64,000 nucleotides of DNA, from the NCBI RefSeq assembly GCF_021223605.1, contig NZ_CP075175.1, forward strand, positions 2,548,501 through 2,612,500. The letters are read 5' to 3'. The notes under the pieces are model-generated. The model was not told the origin of the DNA. It saw only the letters and a list, made by a program, of their open reading frames with translations, and made no database searches. Position numbers and translations under genes: made by a program. The stretch's first letter is position 1. Every line of letters begins with the position of its first letter. Below are positions 33,834 to 42,276 of this stretch, piece by piece. This DNA is from Paenibacillus sp. 481 (GTDB lineage Bacteria > Bacillota > Bacilli > Paenibacillales > Paenibacillaceae).

Positions 33834-34469
33834 TTAGTATGCTGCTGTAAACCGATTACGCGCAAACTGAGGCTTCTCCAATTCATCTATCATCGCAACA
33901 GCGTAATCTTCGTAAGAAATATGACTATTTCCCTCAGCGTCTACCACAAGCGTATCTGTGCTTACACGGTAACGGCCAGTGCGCTCTCCTGCTTGAATCA
34001 AGCCTGCTGGACTTAGGTACGTCCAGTCCAAATCCTGTTCTGCAAGGTACATATTTAACGCTTCGCCCTGTGCATATGCGTTAGGCTTCCAAGCTTCTGG
34101 GAAATTTGGCGATTCAACGACCTTCATATCGGAGTCGGCAGAAACTTTGAGGCTTCCTGCGCCGCCAACAGCAAGCAATCGTGTGCCAGCAAGCTTAGCA
34201 CCTGTAATGAGATGGCGAGTCACCTCGTTGAGTTGTGCTTCGTTTCCATGCGCGGGACCGTATGCGCTAATGATAGCGTCTTGGCCTTTACTCATTTGTG
34301 CAATTTGCTCTTGTTCTATGCTGCCGACTACAACTTTTAAGCTCGGGTGCTGTTGTGTGACACGCGCTGCGTCACGAACAACGGCAGTAACATGATGTCC
34401 TCTCTGCAAAGCTTCACCTACAATGCGTTGTCCGATATTTCCACTAGCGCCGTATACTAAAATATTCAT
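33834..34469 (-). CDS. ywnB: NAD(P)-binding atypical SDR (YwnB-like)
   Basis: A 211-residue protein starting MNILVYGASGNIGQRIVGEA, a Rossmann GxxGxxG start, then VTAVVRDAARV and VGSIEQEQIAQM. It ends with HISYEDYAVAMIDELEKPQF, as in the NmrA/YwnB group. It is adjacent to and downstream of an Rrf2 regulator like Bacillus YwnA, and a palindrome shared with the ywnA promoter lies in between. Probably a redox-stress-responsive NAD(P)H-binding protein. Confidence 0.85.
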   Translation of the reverse strand: MNILVYGASGNIGQRIVGEALQRGHHVTAVVRDAARVTQQHPSLKVVVGSIEQEQIAQMSKGQDAIISAYGPAHGNEAQLNEVTRHLITGAKLAGTRLLAVGGAGSLKVSADSDMKVVESPNFPEAWKPNAYAQGEALNMYLAEQDLDWTYLSPAGLIQAGERTGRYRVSTDTLVVDAEGNSHISYEDYAVAMIDELEKPQFARNRFTAAY

Positions 34470-34616
34470 AATGATGTTCCATCCTCTCTGAATACGTAAA
34501 TTTTGTTGTACAAATATCTAGATTGCTTAGGTCAACTGGGCCGTCTTATGTTATCGAGGTCGAGGTGCTTGTAACGCGAAAAATGATTTAGCCTTAGTGA
34601 TCGTACTTACAATCTT

Positions 34617-34639
34617 GTTGTAACTACAATGGTTACAAC
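34617..34639. promoter_or_regulatory. Candidate Rrf2 operator before ywnB
   Basis: GTTGTAAC-N7-GTTACAAC is a perfect 8-bp dyad in the ywnA-ywnB spacer. The same dyad, one base different, occurs upstream of ywnA at 35118-35140. Confidence 0.6.
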
Positions 34640-34653
34640 TAAGTCAAAAAAAA

Positions 34654-35100
34654 TTAGTTGCTTGAAGCACCATTTTTTATTTTTTGTTTAAAATCGTCTA
34701 CAAGCGTATCTAAGCTTACACTGGCTAATGATTGTTCCATCGCCACTTGAGCCTGGACCAACTTTGTTTCCAGCACGGATTGTATATTTGCGCCGACTGG
34801 ACAATTGGGATTCGGTTGTTCATGCATTTGAAAAAGTTCGCCTGACTCGACTACTTCCACTGCATGATATATATCGAGCAGCGTGATGTCGTTCAGTTCT
34901 TTTATAATGGAGGCTCCTCCTGTACCTGGACGTACTTGTACGAGCCCTGCTTTTTTCAATTGGCCAAGAACTCTCCGAATCACTACAGGGTTGGTGTTTA
35001 CGCTTAGGGCAATCCATTCGGACGTGCACAATCGCTGCCGCTCTAGCGACAACAAACATAATATGTGGACGGCCACGCTAAAGCGACTACTAATTTTCAT
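34654..35100 (-). CDS. ywnA: Rrf2-family transcriptional regulator (YwnA-like)
   Basis: A 148-residue winged-helix regulator beginning MKISSRFSVAVHILCLL, with SVNTNPVVIRRVLGQLKKAG and LVQVRPGTGGASI, then a dimerisation helix (LLDIYHAVEVVE) and NCPVGANI. The start at 35100 has GAGGTGG about ten bases upstream. Few cysteines, so an iron-sulfur cluster of the NsrR/IscR type is not evident. It probably represses itself and ywnB through the shared palindrome. Confidence 0.85.
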   Translation of the reverse strand: MKISSRFSVAVHILCLLSLERQRLCTSEWIALSVNTNPVVIRRVLGQLKKAGLVQVRPGTGGASIIKELNDITLLDIYHAVEVVESGELFQMHEQPNPNCPVGANIQSVLETKLVQAQVAMEQSLASVSLDTLVDDFKQKIKNGASSN

Positions 35101-35117
35101 CTTTCGTTTACCACCTC

Positions 35118-35140
35118 GATGTAACAAGTATAGTTACAAC
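35118..35140. promoter_or_regulatory. Candidate Rrf2 operator before ywnA
   Basis: GATGTAAC-N7-GTTACAAC matches the dyad at 34617-34639 with the same 7-base spacer. It lies 18-40 bases upstream of the ywnA start. Confidence 0.6.
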
Positions 35141-35236
35141 CAATTTGGAAGTCAAGAGGATTTCTAATGTGTTATAGTAGTGTGGTAAATCCAACCAATA
35201 AACCATTACACAAATGCTTAACGCGGAGGGCACAAT

Positions 35237-36346
35237 ATGACTACGTTATCGACACCGTTATGTAAGCTGCTTGGAATGAAGTACCCTATTATTCAGGCGG
35301 GAATGGCCGGAGGCCCGACAACGCCTGAGCTAGTCGCGTCTGTAAGTAACGCAGGAGGTTTGGGAACGCTCGGTGCGGCGTATATGACGCCAGAGGATAT
35401 GCGAACAGCGATCCGACGTATTAAGGAGCTGACCGCGAAGCCATTTGCCGTCAACTTATTTGTTGTTAATATGACGGATGATTGGACGCGGCTGCAAGAG
35501 GCGCAGGCGGTGCTTAACCCGATGCGCGAAGCGCTGCAAATTCCGCAAGCTGACCAGAACCAAGCTTATGCGACAGTAGATAGATTCGAGGAGCAGTTTG
35601 CTGTATTGCTTGAAGAGCAGGTGCCTGTCATAAGCACGGCGTTTGGTGTGTTGTCGGACGCGCATATGCAAGCCGCGCATCGCCAAGGCAGTGTCGTCAC
35701 GACGATGGTCACGACGGTACGCGAAGCTCTCTTGGCGGAGGAGCAAGGCACCGATGTCATTGTGGCGCAAGGTAGCGATGCAGGTGGACATCGCAGCACG
35801 TTTGATATGAAGAATCACCCGCAGGGGGCATTAGTCGGAACGTTCTCGCTTGTGCCGCAAGTGGTTGATGCGGTACGTATTCCTGTTATTGCGGCAGGCG
35901 GCATTATGGACGGACGTGGTTTGGCGGCGGCGCTGATGTTAGGTGCACAGGGCGTTCAATTGGGGACGCGCTTCCTTACAGCGGTTGAATCTGGCGCCCA
36001 CGCTGCTTATCAAGAAGCGCTGCTTGCAAGTGATGAGGAAAGCACCGTCGTGACGAAGGCGTTCTCTGGGCGTCCAGCTCGGGGTGTACGGAATGCCTTT
36101 ATTGAGCAAGTCGAACAATCGGGTGTCGCACCGCTACCATTCCCGAGTCAGAACACAATTACCGGCGACATTCGCCGTGCTGCTGCTGCCCAGAACAAAG
36201 CAGGTCAGATGTCGTTGTGGGCGGGTCAAGCAACGCGTCTGCTCAAGGAGAATCAGACAGCTGAACATATAGTGCATGAAACAGTAGACCATGCGGAATC
36301 ATTACTTGGAATCAACAAAACATCTCACAATATTGGCCTACTCTAA
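35237..36346 (+). CDS. Nitronate monooxygenase / FabK-like FMN enzyme
   Basis: A 369-residue TIM-barrel flavoprotein: YPIIQAGMAGG at the start, SNAGGLGTLGAAYMTPEDM, PFAVNLFV, VIVAQGSDAGGH, and FMN-phosphate loop VIAAGGIMDGRGLAAALMLG with GVQLGTRFL. This is the 2-nitropropane dioxygenase (nitronate monooxygenase) family, shared with enoyl-ACP reductase II; the two are hard to separate by sequence. It is divergent from ywnA. GGAGG precedes the start. Confidence 0.88.
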   Translation: MTTLSTPLCKLLGMKYPIIQAGMAGGPTTPELVASVSNAGGLGTLGAAYMTPEDMRTAIRRIKELTAKPFAVNLFVVNMTDDWTRLQEAQAVLNPMREALQIPQADQNQAYATVDRFEEQFAVLLEEQVPVISTAFGVLSDAHMQAAHRQGSVVTTMVTTVREALLAEEQGTDVIVAQGSDAGGHRSTFDMKNHPQGALVGTFSLVPQVVDAVRIPVIAAGGIMDGRGLAAALMLGAQGVQLGTRFLTAVESGAHAAYQEALLASDEESTVVTKAFSGRPARGVRNAFIEQVEQSGVAPLPFPSQNTITGDIRRAAAAQNKAGQMSLWAGQATRLLKENQTAEHIVHETVDHAESLLGINKTSHNIGLL

Positions 36347-36387
36347 ATCTGAATTTTAAACTATTCGAACATCATATATAGATCGCC

Positions 36388-36426
36388 AAGCTGCTCGTAT
36401 TCATTATACGGGTGGCTTTTTTATGT
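36388..36426 (+). terminator. Terminator after the nitronate monooxygenase
   Basis: AGCTGCTCGTAT pairs with ATACGGGTGGCT (G-U pairs), followed by TTTTTT. Confidence 0.7.
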
Positions 36427-36438
36427 GAACATTGTTTT

Positions 36439-36451
36439 ATTGTTCGTGTTT
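36439..36451 (-). promoter_or_regulatory. PurBox-like motif, inverted
   Basis: ATTGTTCGTGTTT is the reverse of AAACACGAACAAT, one mismatch from the Bacillus PurR box AWWWCCGAACWWT. Similar motifs recur at 36502-36514 (weaker) and 36598-36610. Confidence 0.4.
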
Positions 36452-36527
36452 TTGGCAAAAACATCTCTGTTTATATCTTTTTACCCGCCTAAATAACAAC
36501 AAAACACGAATAAATAAAATAAAAAAG

Positions 36528-36556
36528 TTGACAAACAGTCGTATTTTTTATAGGAT
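36528..36556 (+). promoter_or_regulatory. Promoter of the purine permease
   Basis: TTGACA (36528-36533), a 17-base spacer and TAGGAT (36551-36556), about 120 bases upstream of the permease. Confidence 0.6.
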
Positions 36557-36597
36557 ACATACGTGCTTTGTACTAATGAATGGCTAATTACGATGAA

Positions 36598-36610
36598 AAA
36601 TACGAACAAT
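36598..36610 (+). promoter_or_regulatory. PurBox-like motif
   Basis: AAATACGAACAAT differs from AWWWCCGAACWWT at one position. It lies downstream of the promoter in the leader, next to a GGCTAAT/ATTAGCC stem. No purine-riboswitch core is visible. Confidence 0.45.
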
Positions 36611-36677
36611 AGCAAATAAATGTTCATTAGCCAACTACAGTTCACCAAGAGCTCAATGAAAGGGGCAACATCATCTA

Positions 36678-37967
36678 ATGGAAAAGTGGTTTAAGCTCAA
36701 AGAGCACGGTACGAACGTGCGCACCGAGATGACGGCTGGCCTTACGACGTTTTTAACGATGGTCTATATCGTAGTTGTAAATCCTAGCATCTTATCTAGC
36801 GCAGGTGTTCCGTTCCAGCAAGTATTTATGGCGACCGTAATCTCCGCGATTATTGGTACTTTATATATGGCCTTGTTCGCCAACCATCCGATCGCAGTCG
36901 CTCCAGGCATGGGGATGAATGCGTACTTTGCATCGGTAGTCGCTTCACAGGGCGTAAGTTATCAAGTGGTGTTCGGCACGGTGTTCATCGCGGGTATCCT
37001 GTTTATGTTGCTGACATTTACAAAAATACGTGAGACTTTAATCGAGTCCATTCCTCCTTCATTAAAATACGGCATTACAGCAGGTATCGGACTGTTTATC
37101 GCATTTATCGGCTTGAAATCTTCAGGAATCGTGGTGCCAAGCCCGGCAACGATGGTCACATTCGGTGATTTGCACCAGCCTGTAACGATTGTAGCTTTGG
37201 CGGGATTGTTCATTACACTGATGTTAATGGCACGTAAAATAAAAGGTGCGTTATTTATCGGGATGGCAGTGACAGCGATCATTGGCTACAGCATGGGATT
37301 GCTGAAATTCGATGGAATCGTCGCGATGCCAGCGGCGCCTGTGTTGTTCGATTTGGACGTCATGGGAGTGTTTGAACATGGTCTGTACACGGTCGTGTTC
37401 GCGTTCTTGCTCGTGACGATTTTTGATACGACAGGCACGATGATCGGTGTAGCGGAGCAAGCGGGCCTAATGAAAGGCAACAAGTTCCCGCGTGCGAAGC
37501 AGGCACTTATGGCGGACGCTCTCGCAACGACGGCTGGCTCAGTGATGGGAACGACGCCGTCAAGTGCTTATATCGAGTCGTCGGCGGGTGTGGCTGCAGG
37601 TGGTCGTACAGGTTTAACATCGCTTGTGGTAGCGGGACTATTTCTGTTGACCTTGTTCTTCTCGCCTATACTAGGAGCGATTTCATCATTGCCAGCGATT
37701 ACAGCACCAGCCCTAATTATTGTAGGCTGCTTAATGATGGACGGGTTGGCGCGTATCGAGTGGAATGAATTCGATGAGGCGTTTCCTGCCTTCGCCATTC
37801 TAATCAGCATGCCATTGACGTCGAGCATTGCGACAGGGATCGCAATCGGATTTATTACGTACCCGCTGTTGAAGCTGGTGAGTGGTAAAGGTAAGAACGT
37901 GCATCCAATCTTGTACGTATTCGGCGTTATATTCGCCATTCAAATGGTATTTTTCCCAGCGCACTAA
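36678..37967 (+). CDS. Guanine/hypoxanthine permease (NCS2/AzgA type)
   Basis: A 429-residue membrane protein with about 12-14 segments. It starts MEKWFKLKEHGTNVRTEMTA; family motifs are GLTTFLTMVYIVVVNPSIL, PIAVAPGMGMNAYFA, and TIFDTTGTMIGVAEQAGL, with MGTTPSSAYIESSAGVAAGG near the substrate site. This is the PbuG/PbuO-like purine uptake family. PurBox-like motifs upstream fit control by purine supply. Confidence 0.93.
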   Translation: MEKWFKLKEHGTNVRTEMTAGLTTFLTMVYIVVVNPSILSSAGVPFQQVFMATVISAIIGTLYMALFANHPIAVAPGMGMNAYFASVVASQGVSYQVVFGTVFIAGILFMLLTFTKIRETLIESIPPSLKYGITAGIGLFIAFIGLKSSGIVVPSPATMVTFGDLHQPVTIVALAGLFITLMLMARKIKGALFIGMAVTAIIGYSMGLLKFDGIVAMPAAPVLFDLDVMGVFEHGLYTVVFAFLLVTIFDTTGTMIGVAEQAGLMKGNKFPRAKQALMADALATTAGSVMGTTPSSAYIESSAGVAAGGRTGLTSLVVAGLFLLTLFFSPILGAISSLPAITAPALIIVGCLMMDGLARIEWNEFDEAFPAFAILISMPLTSSIATGIAIGFITYPLLKLVSGKGKNVHPILYVFGVIFAIQMVFFPAH

Positions 37968-37978
37968 TGCTTTAAGTC

Positions 37979-38015
37979 AAAGCCACTCGATTATCATTCG
38001 AGTGGCTTCTTTTTA
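37979..38015 (+). terminator. Terminator after the purine permease
   Basis: AAGCCACTCGA pairs perfectly with TCGAGTGGCTT around TTATCAT, followed by CTTTTT. Confidence 0.85.
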
Positions 38016-38058
38016 TTTTGGCATGATTGTCCACTGCATACGGATCTTTAAGGAGATT

Positions 38059-38079
38059 TGTCTTTCAAATAGTGGACAC
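38059..38079 (+). mobile_element. Solo IS3-like terminal repeat
   Basis: The 21-mer beginning TGTCTTTCAAATAGTGGACA occurs here and, inverted, at 59883-59903. Flanking bases also partly match. The AATAGTGGACAC core resembles ends of IS3-family elements. No transposase is present. Probably a remnant end or part of a decayed non-autonomous element. Confidence 0.5.
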
Positions 38080-38444
38080 GAAAGTAATAGGGAGGTACCC
38101 TTTGCGTTGCGGCACTTTGCTTTCGCGCTGTAGTGTTTGGCTTTTTCGCATCTGCATGTAGTGGTCAGATTGTGCTTGCATCCTATATATAGAATGTGGA
38201 GATGGTGTGTCGTGTCATTTTGTCGCCGAGCTTATATGTCCTCTTGTCCACCTTTGTGTGGACACTTTCCCCATTTGTTCACGACTCACGAACAAACTTC
38301 GCACGAAACCTCTACTTTATCCCCACACTTCGCTTCCTATATCAATGAAAGCCTAGGCTCTTATGTACGAAGGGATATTTAATGTGTATAACGAACGTTA
38401 TTTTCTCGCTCCTTCGTAAATTCCCCTTTCAGGCCTTGCGTTCG
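38080..38444. other. Intergenic region with GTCCAC/GTGGAC hairpin
   Basis: No credible gene. A small hairpin, GTCCAC (38246-38251) and GTGGAC (38258-38263), is followed by ACTTTCCCC and may be another trace of the element at 38059. Weak short open frames have no ribosome-binding site. Confidence 0.4.
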
Positions 38445-38473
38445 TTGACAACCTTGATGAAAAACATTATCAT
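38445..38473 (+). promoter_or_regulatory. Promoter of the siderophore-reductase operon
   Basis: TTGACA (38445-38450), a 17-base spacer and TATCAT (38468-38473). Confidence 0.6.
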
Positions 38474-38501
38474 TCAAAACAGGTAATGAAAATGATTCTC
38501 A
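38458..38501 (+). promoter_or_regulatory. Two Fur boxes
   Basis: TGAAAAACATTATCA (38458-38472) matches 12 of 14 and TGAAAATGATTCTCA (38487-38501) 13 of 14 informative positions of TGATAATNATTATCA. The first overlaps the -10, the second follows it. This fits iron-dependent repression. Confidence 0.75.
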
Positions 38502-38552
38502 ACTTTATGATATACATACGTGCACACATTCATTTAGGGGGCGCATGACACG

Positions 38553-39395
38553 ATGTCCAGTACAACCATTGACCCGATTAATTTTGAGATGCTGGAAAAA
38601 GAATGCTACGTTTCTTTACGGGAGATCCCGAATCCACAATATCGAGTTGTGTTATCTGAGCTGTTGGATAAAGAGAAGATGCAGCAGTTTTCAGCATTTT
38701 ACGGACCTCATATAGAAGCACTTAGTCCAGAAGTTATCGCTTCGTTCTTTGGGTCGTGGTATGGGTGTGTAAGTGCGGTTCTGCAATATGGAATGTCGCA
38801 TCACGACCGTGTTCCCGTACTGAGCCTGTCTAATATTGAAGTGCAAGTGTATGAAGATCATGGTCATTCCATGTTCAATTTCATGTTAATCGAGCATAAA
38901 GAAGAAGCGTGTCCGAACCCGCTGGATGCGCAGGCGCGAAGTGAGTGGCGTGCGCAAGTGTTGGACACTTTTTATAAGAAGGAAGCCAAGCCGTTGGTGG
39001 ATATGTTTGCGGAATCGACAGGGCTTAACGCAGGGCAGATTTGGACGAGAATGGCGGATAGCCTGAATTACTATTATGAGTTGTGGCATGGGCGGGCGTC
39101 GTCCCTTGAGCTGAAGCAGAAGCTTGAAGCGGATATGGAGGCGTTGAAGGAAACGGAGCCTGAGACGTTCGGACGTAGCAAAAATCCGTTCATCCTGCGC
39201 TTTCGCTATGTCGAGGACTGGCATGATGCTGGCAAGCAACTGCGTATGAAGTCGGTCTGCTGCTTGGCATACAAAACGAAAGATCACGGTTACTGCTATA
39301 CGTGCCCGCGTATGTCGAAAGAGGAGCGCGTCGCCAAGAAGCAGGCCTTACTAGAACGTCACGTTCACGGTCATGATCATGACCATGAGCATTAA
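38553..39395 (+). CDS. Ferric siderophore reductase, FhuF-like (2Fe-2S)
   Basis: A 280-residue cytosolic protein. The C-terminal motif CCLAYKTKDHGYCYTCPRM (Cys-Cys-x10-Cys-x2-Cys) is the 2Fe-2S ligand pattern of FhuF-type siderophore reductases, which release iron from imported siderophores. The C-terminus is His-rich (HVHGHDHDHEH), perhaps metal-binding. GGGGG precedes the start. It is behind two Fur boxes and 30 bases before a siderophore ATPase. Confidence 0.88.
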   Translation: MSSTTIDPINFEMLEKECYVSLREIPNPQYRVVLSELLDKEKMQQFSAFYGPHIEALSPEVIASFFGSWYGCVSAVLQYGMSHHDRVPVLSLSNIEVQVYEDHGHSMFNFMLIEHKEEACPNPLDAQARSEWRAQVLDTFYKKEAKPLVDMFAESTGLNAGQIWTRMADSLNYYYELWHGRASSLELKQKLEADMEALKETEPETFGRSKNPFILRFRYVEDWHDAGKQLRMKSVCCLAYKTKDHGYCYTCPRMSKEERVAKKQALLERHVHGHDHDHEH

Positions 39396-39425
39396 TTTTG
39401 GTGCGACATATGGAGGGACAAGCAG

Positions 39426-40295
39426 ATGAGCAATACAACATCCAATGACAATCGTTACAGATTGTATACCGAACAGTTAAATATCGGATACGGCGAACGC
39501 CTTATCGTGAAGAACTTGAACGTGTCCATCCCAGAGGGCAAAATTACGGCGCTGGTCGGAGCAAATGGTTCTGGTAAGTCTACGATGCTGAAGGCGATGG
39601 CTCGTATTATGAAGCCACAAGGCGGTACGGTATACCTTGACGGTAAGTCGGTGTTCCAACAGTCGACGAAAGAAATTGCGAAGCACTTGGCTATTTTGCC
39701 GCAAAACCCAACGGCACCAGACGGTTTGACGGTGTCTGAGCTTGTGACGTATGGACGTTTTCCTCATCAAAAAGGATTCGGCTCCATGACACGTGAAGAT
39801 ATTAATATTGTGCAGTGGGCTATTGACGTAACGGGGATGAATGATTTTGCTGATCGTCCTGTGGATCAATTGTCTGGCGGGCAGCGGCAGCGGGCGTGGA
39901 TTGCGATGGCGCTTGCGCAGCAAACGGACATCTTGTTCTTGGATGAGCCAACTACGTTTCTAGATATGGCGCATCAATTGGAAGTATTGAAGCTACTTCA
40001 GAAGCTGAATGAGGAAGAGAATCGGACAATCGTAATGGTTGTGCACGATTTGAACCATGCAACACGGTACGCTCACCATGTCATTGCGATTAAGCAAGGG
40101 ACGGTTACCAGCGAAGGCACGCCTGAAGAGGTAGTCACGCATGACGTCTTGCGTGAAGTGTTCGGCATCGAAGCGGATATTATGCCTGATCCGCGTACAG
40201 GTGTACCGATTTGTGTGCCTTACGATTTGGTGCATGCTGTGGAAAATGGCGAGAGCGGTACAAGTGCGGCTAAGGCTAAATCCGCTGCATCCTAG
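39426..40295 (+). CDS. Iron-siderophore ABC transporter ATPase (FepC/YusV-like)
   Basis: A 289-residue ATPase: Walker A GANGSGKST, signature LSGGQRQRAWIAMAL, Walker B ILFLDEPTTFLDMAHQ (the FLDMAHQ ending is typical of FecE/FepC), H-loop VVHDLNHATRYA. GGAGG precedes the start. No permease or binding protein gene is adjacent. An orphan ATPase of this kind (as YusV in Bacillus) can serve several siderophore permeases. It shares the Fur-regulated transcript with the reductase. Confidence 0.92.
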   Translation: MSNTTSNDNRYRLYTEQLNIGYGERLIVKNLNVSIPEGKITALVGANGSGKSTMLKAMARIMKPQGGTVYLDGKSVFQQSTKEIAKHLAILPQNPTAPDGLTVSELVTYGRFPHQKGFGSMTREDINIVQWAIDVTGMNDFADRPVDQLSGGQRQRAWIAMALAQQTDILFLDEPTTFLDMAHQLEVLKLLQKLNEEENRTIVMVVHDLNHATRYAHHVIAIKQGTVTSEGTPEEVVTHDVLREVFGIEADIMPDPRTGVPICVPYDLVHAVENGESGTSAAKAKSAAS

Positions 40296-40356
40296 TCCTA
40301 ATCTTCGTCCTAATTTTAATGGCTTAATAGATTGCCTAACAGTCAATTTTTCATAT

Positions 40357-40420
40357 AAGACCTTTATTCGATGTATCTCCTATGACTAGGGACGATGCAG
40401 TGGAATAGAGGTCTTTTTTT
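40357..40420 (+). terminator. Terminator after the siderophore ATPase
   Basis: AAGACCTTTATTC pairs with GAATAGAGGTCTT around a 32-base loop, followed by TTTTTTG. Confidence 0.7.
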
Positions 40421-40647
40421 GTATACATATGCTTTAACCGATTAGCTGGATGACGTGGAAGAATATATGAAATGACCACGGAGGATACAAGTTGTATACT
40501 TAATAATGGAAGTTAAAATTTATTTAAATGAAATACAATATTTATTTTCTATTAAATTATTGGTAATTATCGCCCGTTTTATGTGTTGTAACATGGCGTA
40601 AGCACCATAATTCATATTTTTTGAGATTTAGAGGGGAGCTTGACATC

Positions 40648-42072
40648 ATGAATGACGCACAAAAGAAGCTTCGATGGTATAACATCGCCCTCATGGCTTT
40701 CGTTTCTGTGTGGGGTTTCGGTAACGTCGTCAACAACTATGCGAACCAAGGTTTGTCCGTTATTACGTCTTGGGTTCTCATCATCGCCCTGTACTTTGTT
40801 CCGTACGCGCTGATGGTCGGCCAGCTTGGCTCAACTTTCAAAGACGGCAAAGGCGGCGTCAGCTCGTGGATTAAGGAAACGATGGGGCCAACTATCGCTT
40901 ACCTTGCGGCTTGGACGTATTGGGTTGTACACATTCCTTATTTGGCGCAGAAGCCACAGGCGATTCTGATCGCACTTGGCTGGACGGCTACAGGCAGCGG
41001 TGACTTTATTAAGAAGTTCTCGCCGATGGCTTTGCAAGTAGCGTGTTTAATCATTTTCTTAATGTTCCTGTGGGTCGCGTCCCGCGGCATTACTTCCTTA
41101 AAGAAAATAGGTACGGTTGCAGGTATTTCTGTCTTCATTATGTCGTTGCTGTACATCGTACTTGCGATTACAGCGCCTATGCTGACAGGTGTTCAGGTAG
41201 CAACGGCTAATATTACGGTTAGCTCGTTTATTCCGGAATTTAACTTCGCTTACTTTACGACGCTATCCATGCTTGTATTTGCCGTTGGTGGCGCGGAGAA
41301 AATATCTCCTTACGTCAACAACACGAACAACCCGTCGAAGGAGTTCCCTCGCGGGATGCTTATTTTGGCGATTATGGTCGCGATCTGTGCCTTGCTTGGC
41401 TCGTTTGCGATGGGTATGATGTTCGACTCGAACAACATTCCAGCGGACTTGAAAATGAACGGCCAATACTACGCGTTCCAAACACTTGGCGAGTACTATG
41501 GTATCGGCAACACGTTCTTGATCTTGTACGCGGTTGCGAACACATTAGCGCAAATCTCAGCTTTGGCGTTCTCGATCGATGCGCCATTGAAAGTGTTGCT
41601 GCTTGATGCAGACGCACGCTACGTTCCGAAGAGCTTGCTTAAGACGAATGCGCATAACACGCCGATTAACGGCTACATTTTGACGGGCATACTCGTCAGC
41701 GCGCTCATTATTATTCCGGCGTTTGGAATCGGCAACATGAACTCGTTGTTCAACTGGTTGCTTGATTTGAACTCTATCGTCATGCCGATGCGTTATTTAT
41801 TCGTATTTTTGGCCTTTATGGCCTTGATGAAGTTGGCTGATAAGTTCCAATCGGATTATCAATTTGTGAAAAATCGCAAGGTCGGCTACGGAATCGCTTT
41901 GTGGTGCTTCCTGTTCACGGCATTTGCCTGCTTGATGGGTATGTTCCCGAAAGTGGAAGCCTTCACAAGTGAGTGGTACTTCCAATTTGCACTCAACGTT
42001 GTGACGCCGTTCGGCTTGCTCGGTCTTGGCTTAATCCTGCCATGGCTGGCGAAGCGTCAGAACAAAATATAA
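40648..42072 (+). CDS. APC-family amino-acid permease
   Basis: A 474-residue integral membrane protein with about 12 segments. The ATG at 40648 (MNDAQKKLRWYNIALMAF) follows GGGGAG at nine bases. APC features: WGFGNVVNNYANQGLSVI helix 1, YWVVHIPYLAQKPQAI, and VGGAEKISPYVNNTNNPSKE, a glutamate/GABA antiporter-like loop. It probably exchanges or imports amino acids; the exact substrate is unknown. Monocistronic, with a 350-base AT-rich spacer upstream that holds the previous terminator. Confidence 0.88.
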   Translation: MNDAQKKLRWYNIALMAFVSVWGFGNVVNNYANQGLSVITSWVLIIALYFVPYALMVGQLGSTFKDGKGGVSSWIKETMGPTIAYLAAWTYWVVHIPYLAQKPQAILIALGWTATGSGDFIKKFSPMALQVACLIIFLMFLWVASRGITSLKKIGTVAGISVFIMSLLYIVLAITAPMLTGVQVATANITVSSFIPEFNFAYFTTLSMLVFAVGGAEKISPYVNNTNNPSKEFPRGMLILAIMVAICALLGSFAMGMMFDSNNIPADLKMNGQYYAFQTLGEYYGIGNTFLILYAVANTLAQISALAFSIDAPLKVLLLDADARYVPKSLLKTNAHNTPINGYILTGILVSALIIIPAFGIGNMNSLFNWLLDLNSIVMPMRYLFVFLAFMALMKLADKFQSDYQFVKNRKVGYGIALWCFLFTAFACLMGMFPKVEAFTSEWYFQFALNVVTPFGLLGLGLILPWLAKRQNKI

Positions 42073-42087
42073 ACCATAGTTTTTCGA

Positions 42088-42124
42088 CTGCCTCCACGTC
42101 TTTCAAAGATGTGGGGGCAGTTTT
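42088..42124 (+). terminator. Terminator after the amino-acid permease
   Basis: CTGCCTCCACGTCTTT pairs with AAAGATGTGGGGGCAG, followed by TTTTATTT. Confidence 0.8.
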
Positions 42125-42142
42125 ATTTATGTCGTTTATTTT

Positions 42143-42224
42143 GTCATATTACACATCATCACAATAAATATGATTGTTAATCACTATGAAATATGACAAC
42201 ATCTCGCTTACTCTAACCATGTGT
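42143..42224 (+). promoter_or_regulatory. Conserved dyad module A (before hydrolase 1)
   Basis: GTCATATTAC (42143-42152, one base off the palindrome), then AATCACTATGAAATATGACA (42179-42198), then CTTACTCTAA eight bases later. The gap between the two dyads is 26 bases. Confidence 0.7.
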
Positions 42225-42276
42225 TGATGCAGCTAGGGGATAACAACAAACCAATCATGGAGGAGTTGTTTAAGAG

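Noticed and set aside
36557-36677. Purine riboswitch upstream of the purine permease
   Set aside because: The conserved core loops of the purine riboswitch are not visible; only a GGCTAAT/ATTAGCC stem and PurBox-like motifs are present.
38137-38382. 81-residue open frame upstream of the siderophore reductase
   Set aside because: No ribosome-binding site, unusual Cys/His/Ser composition, and it overlaps hairpin traces of a decayed element.
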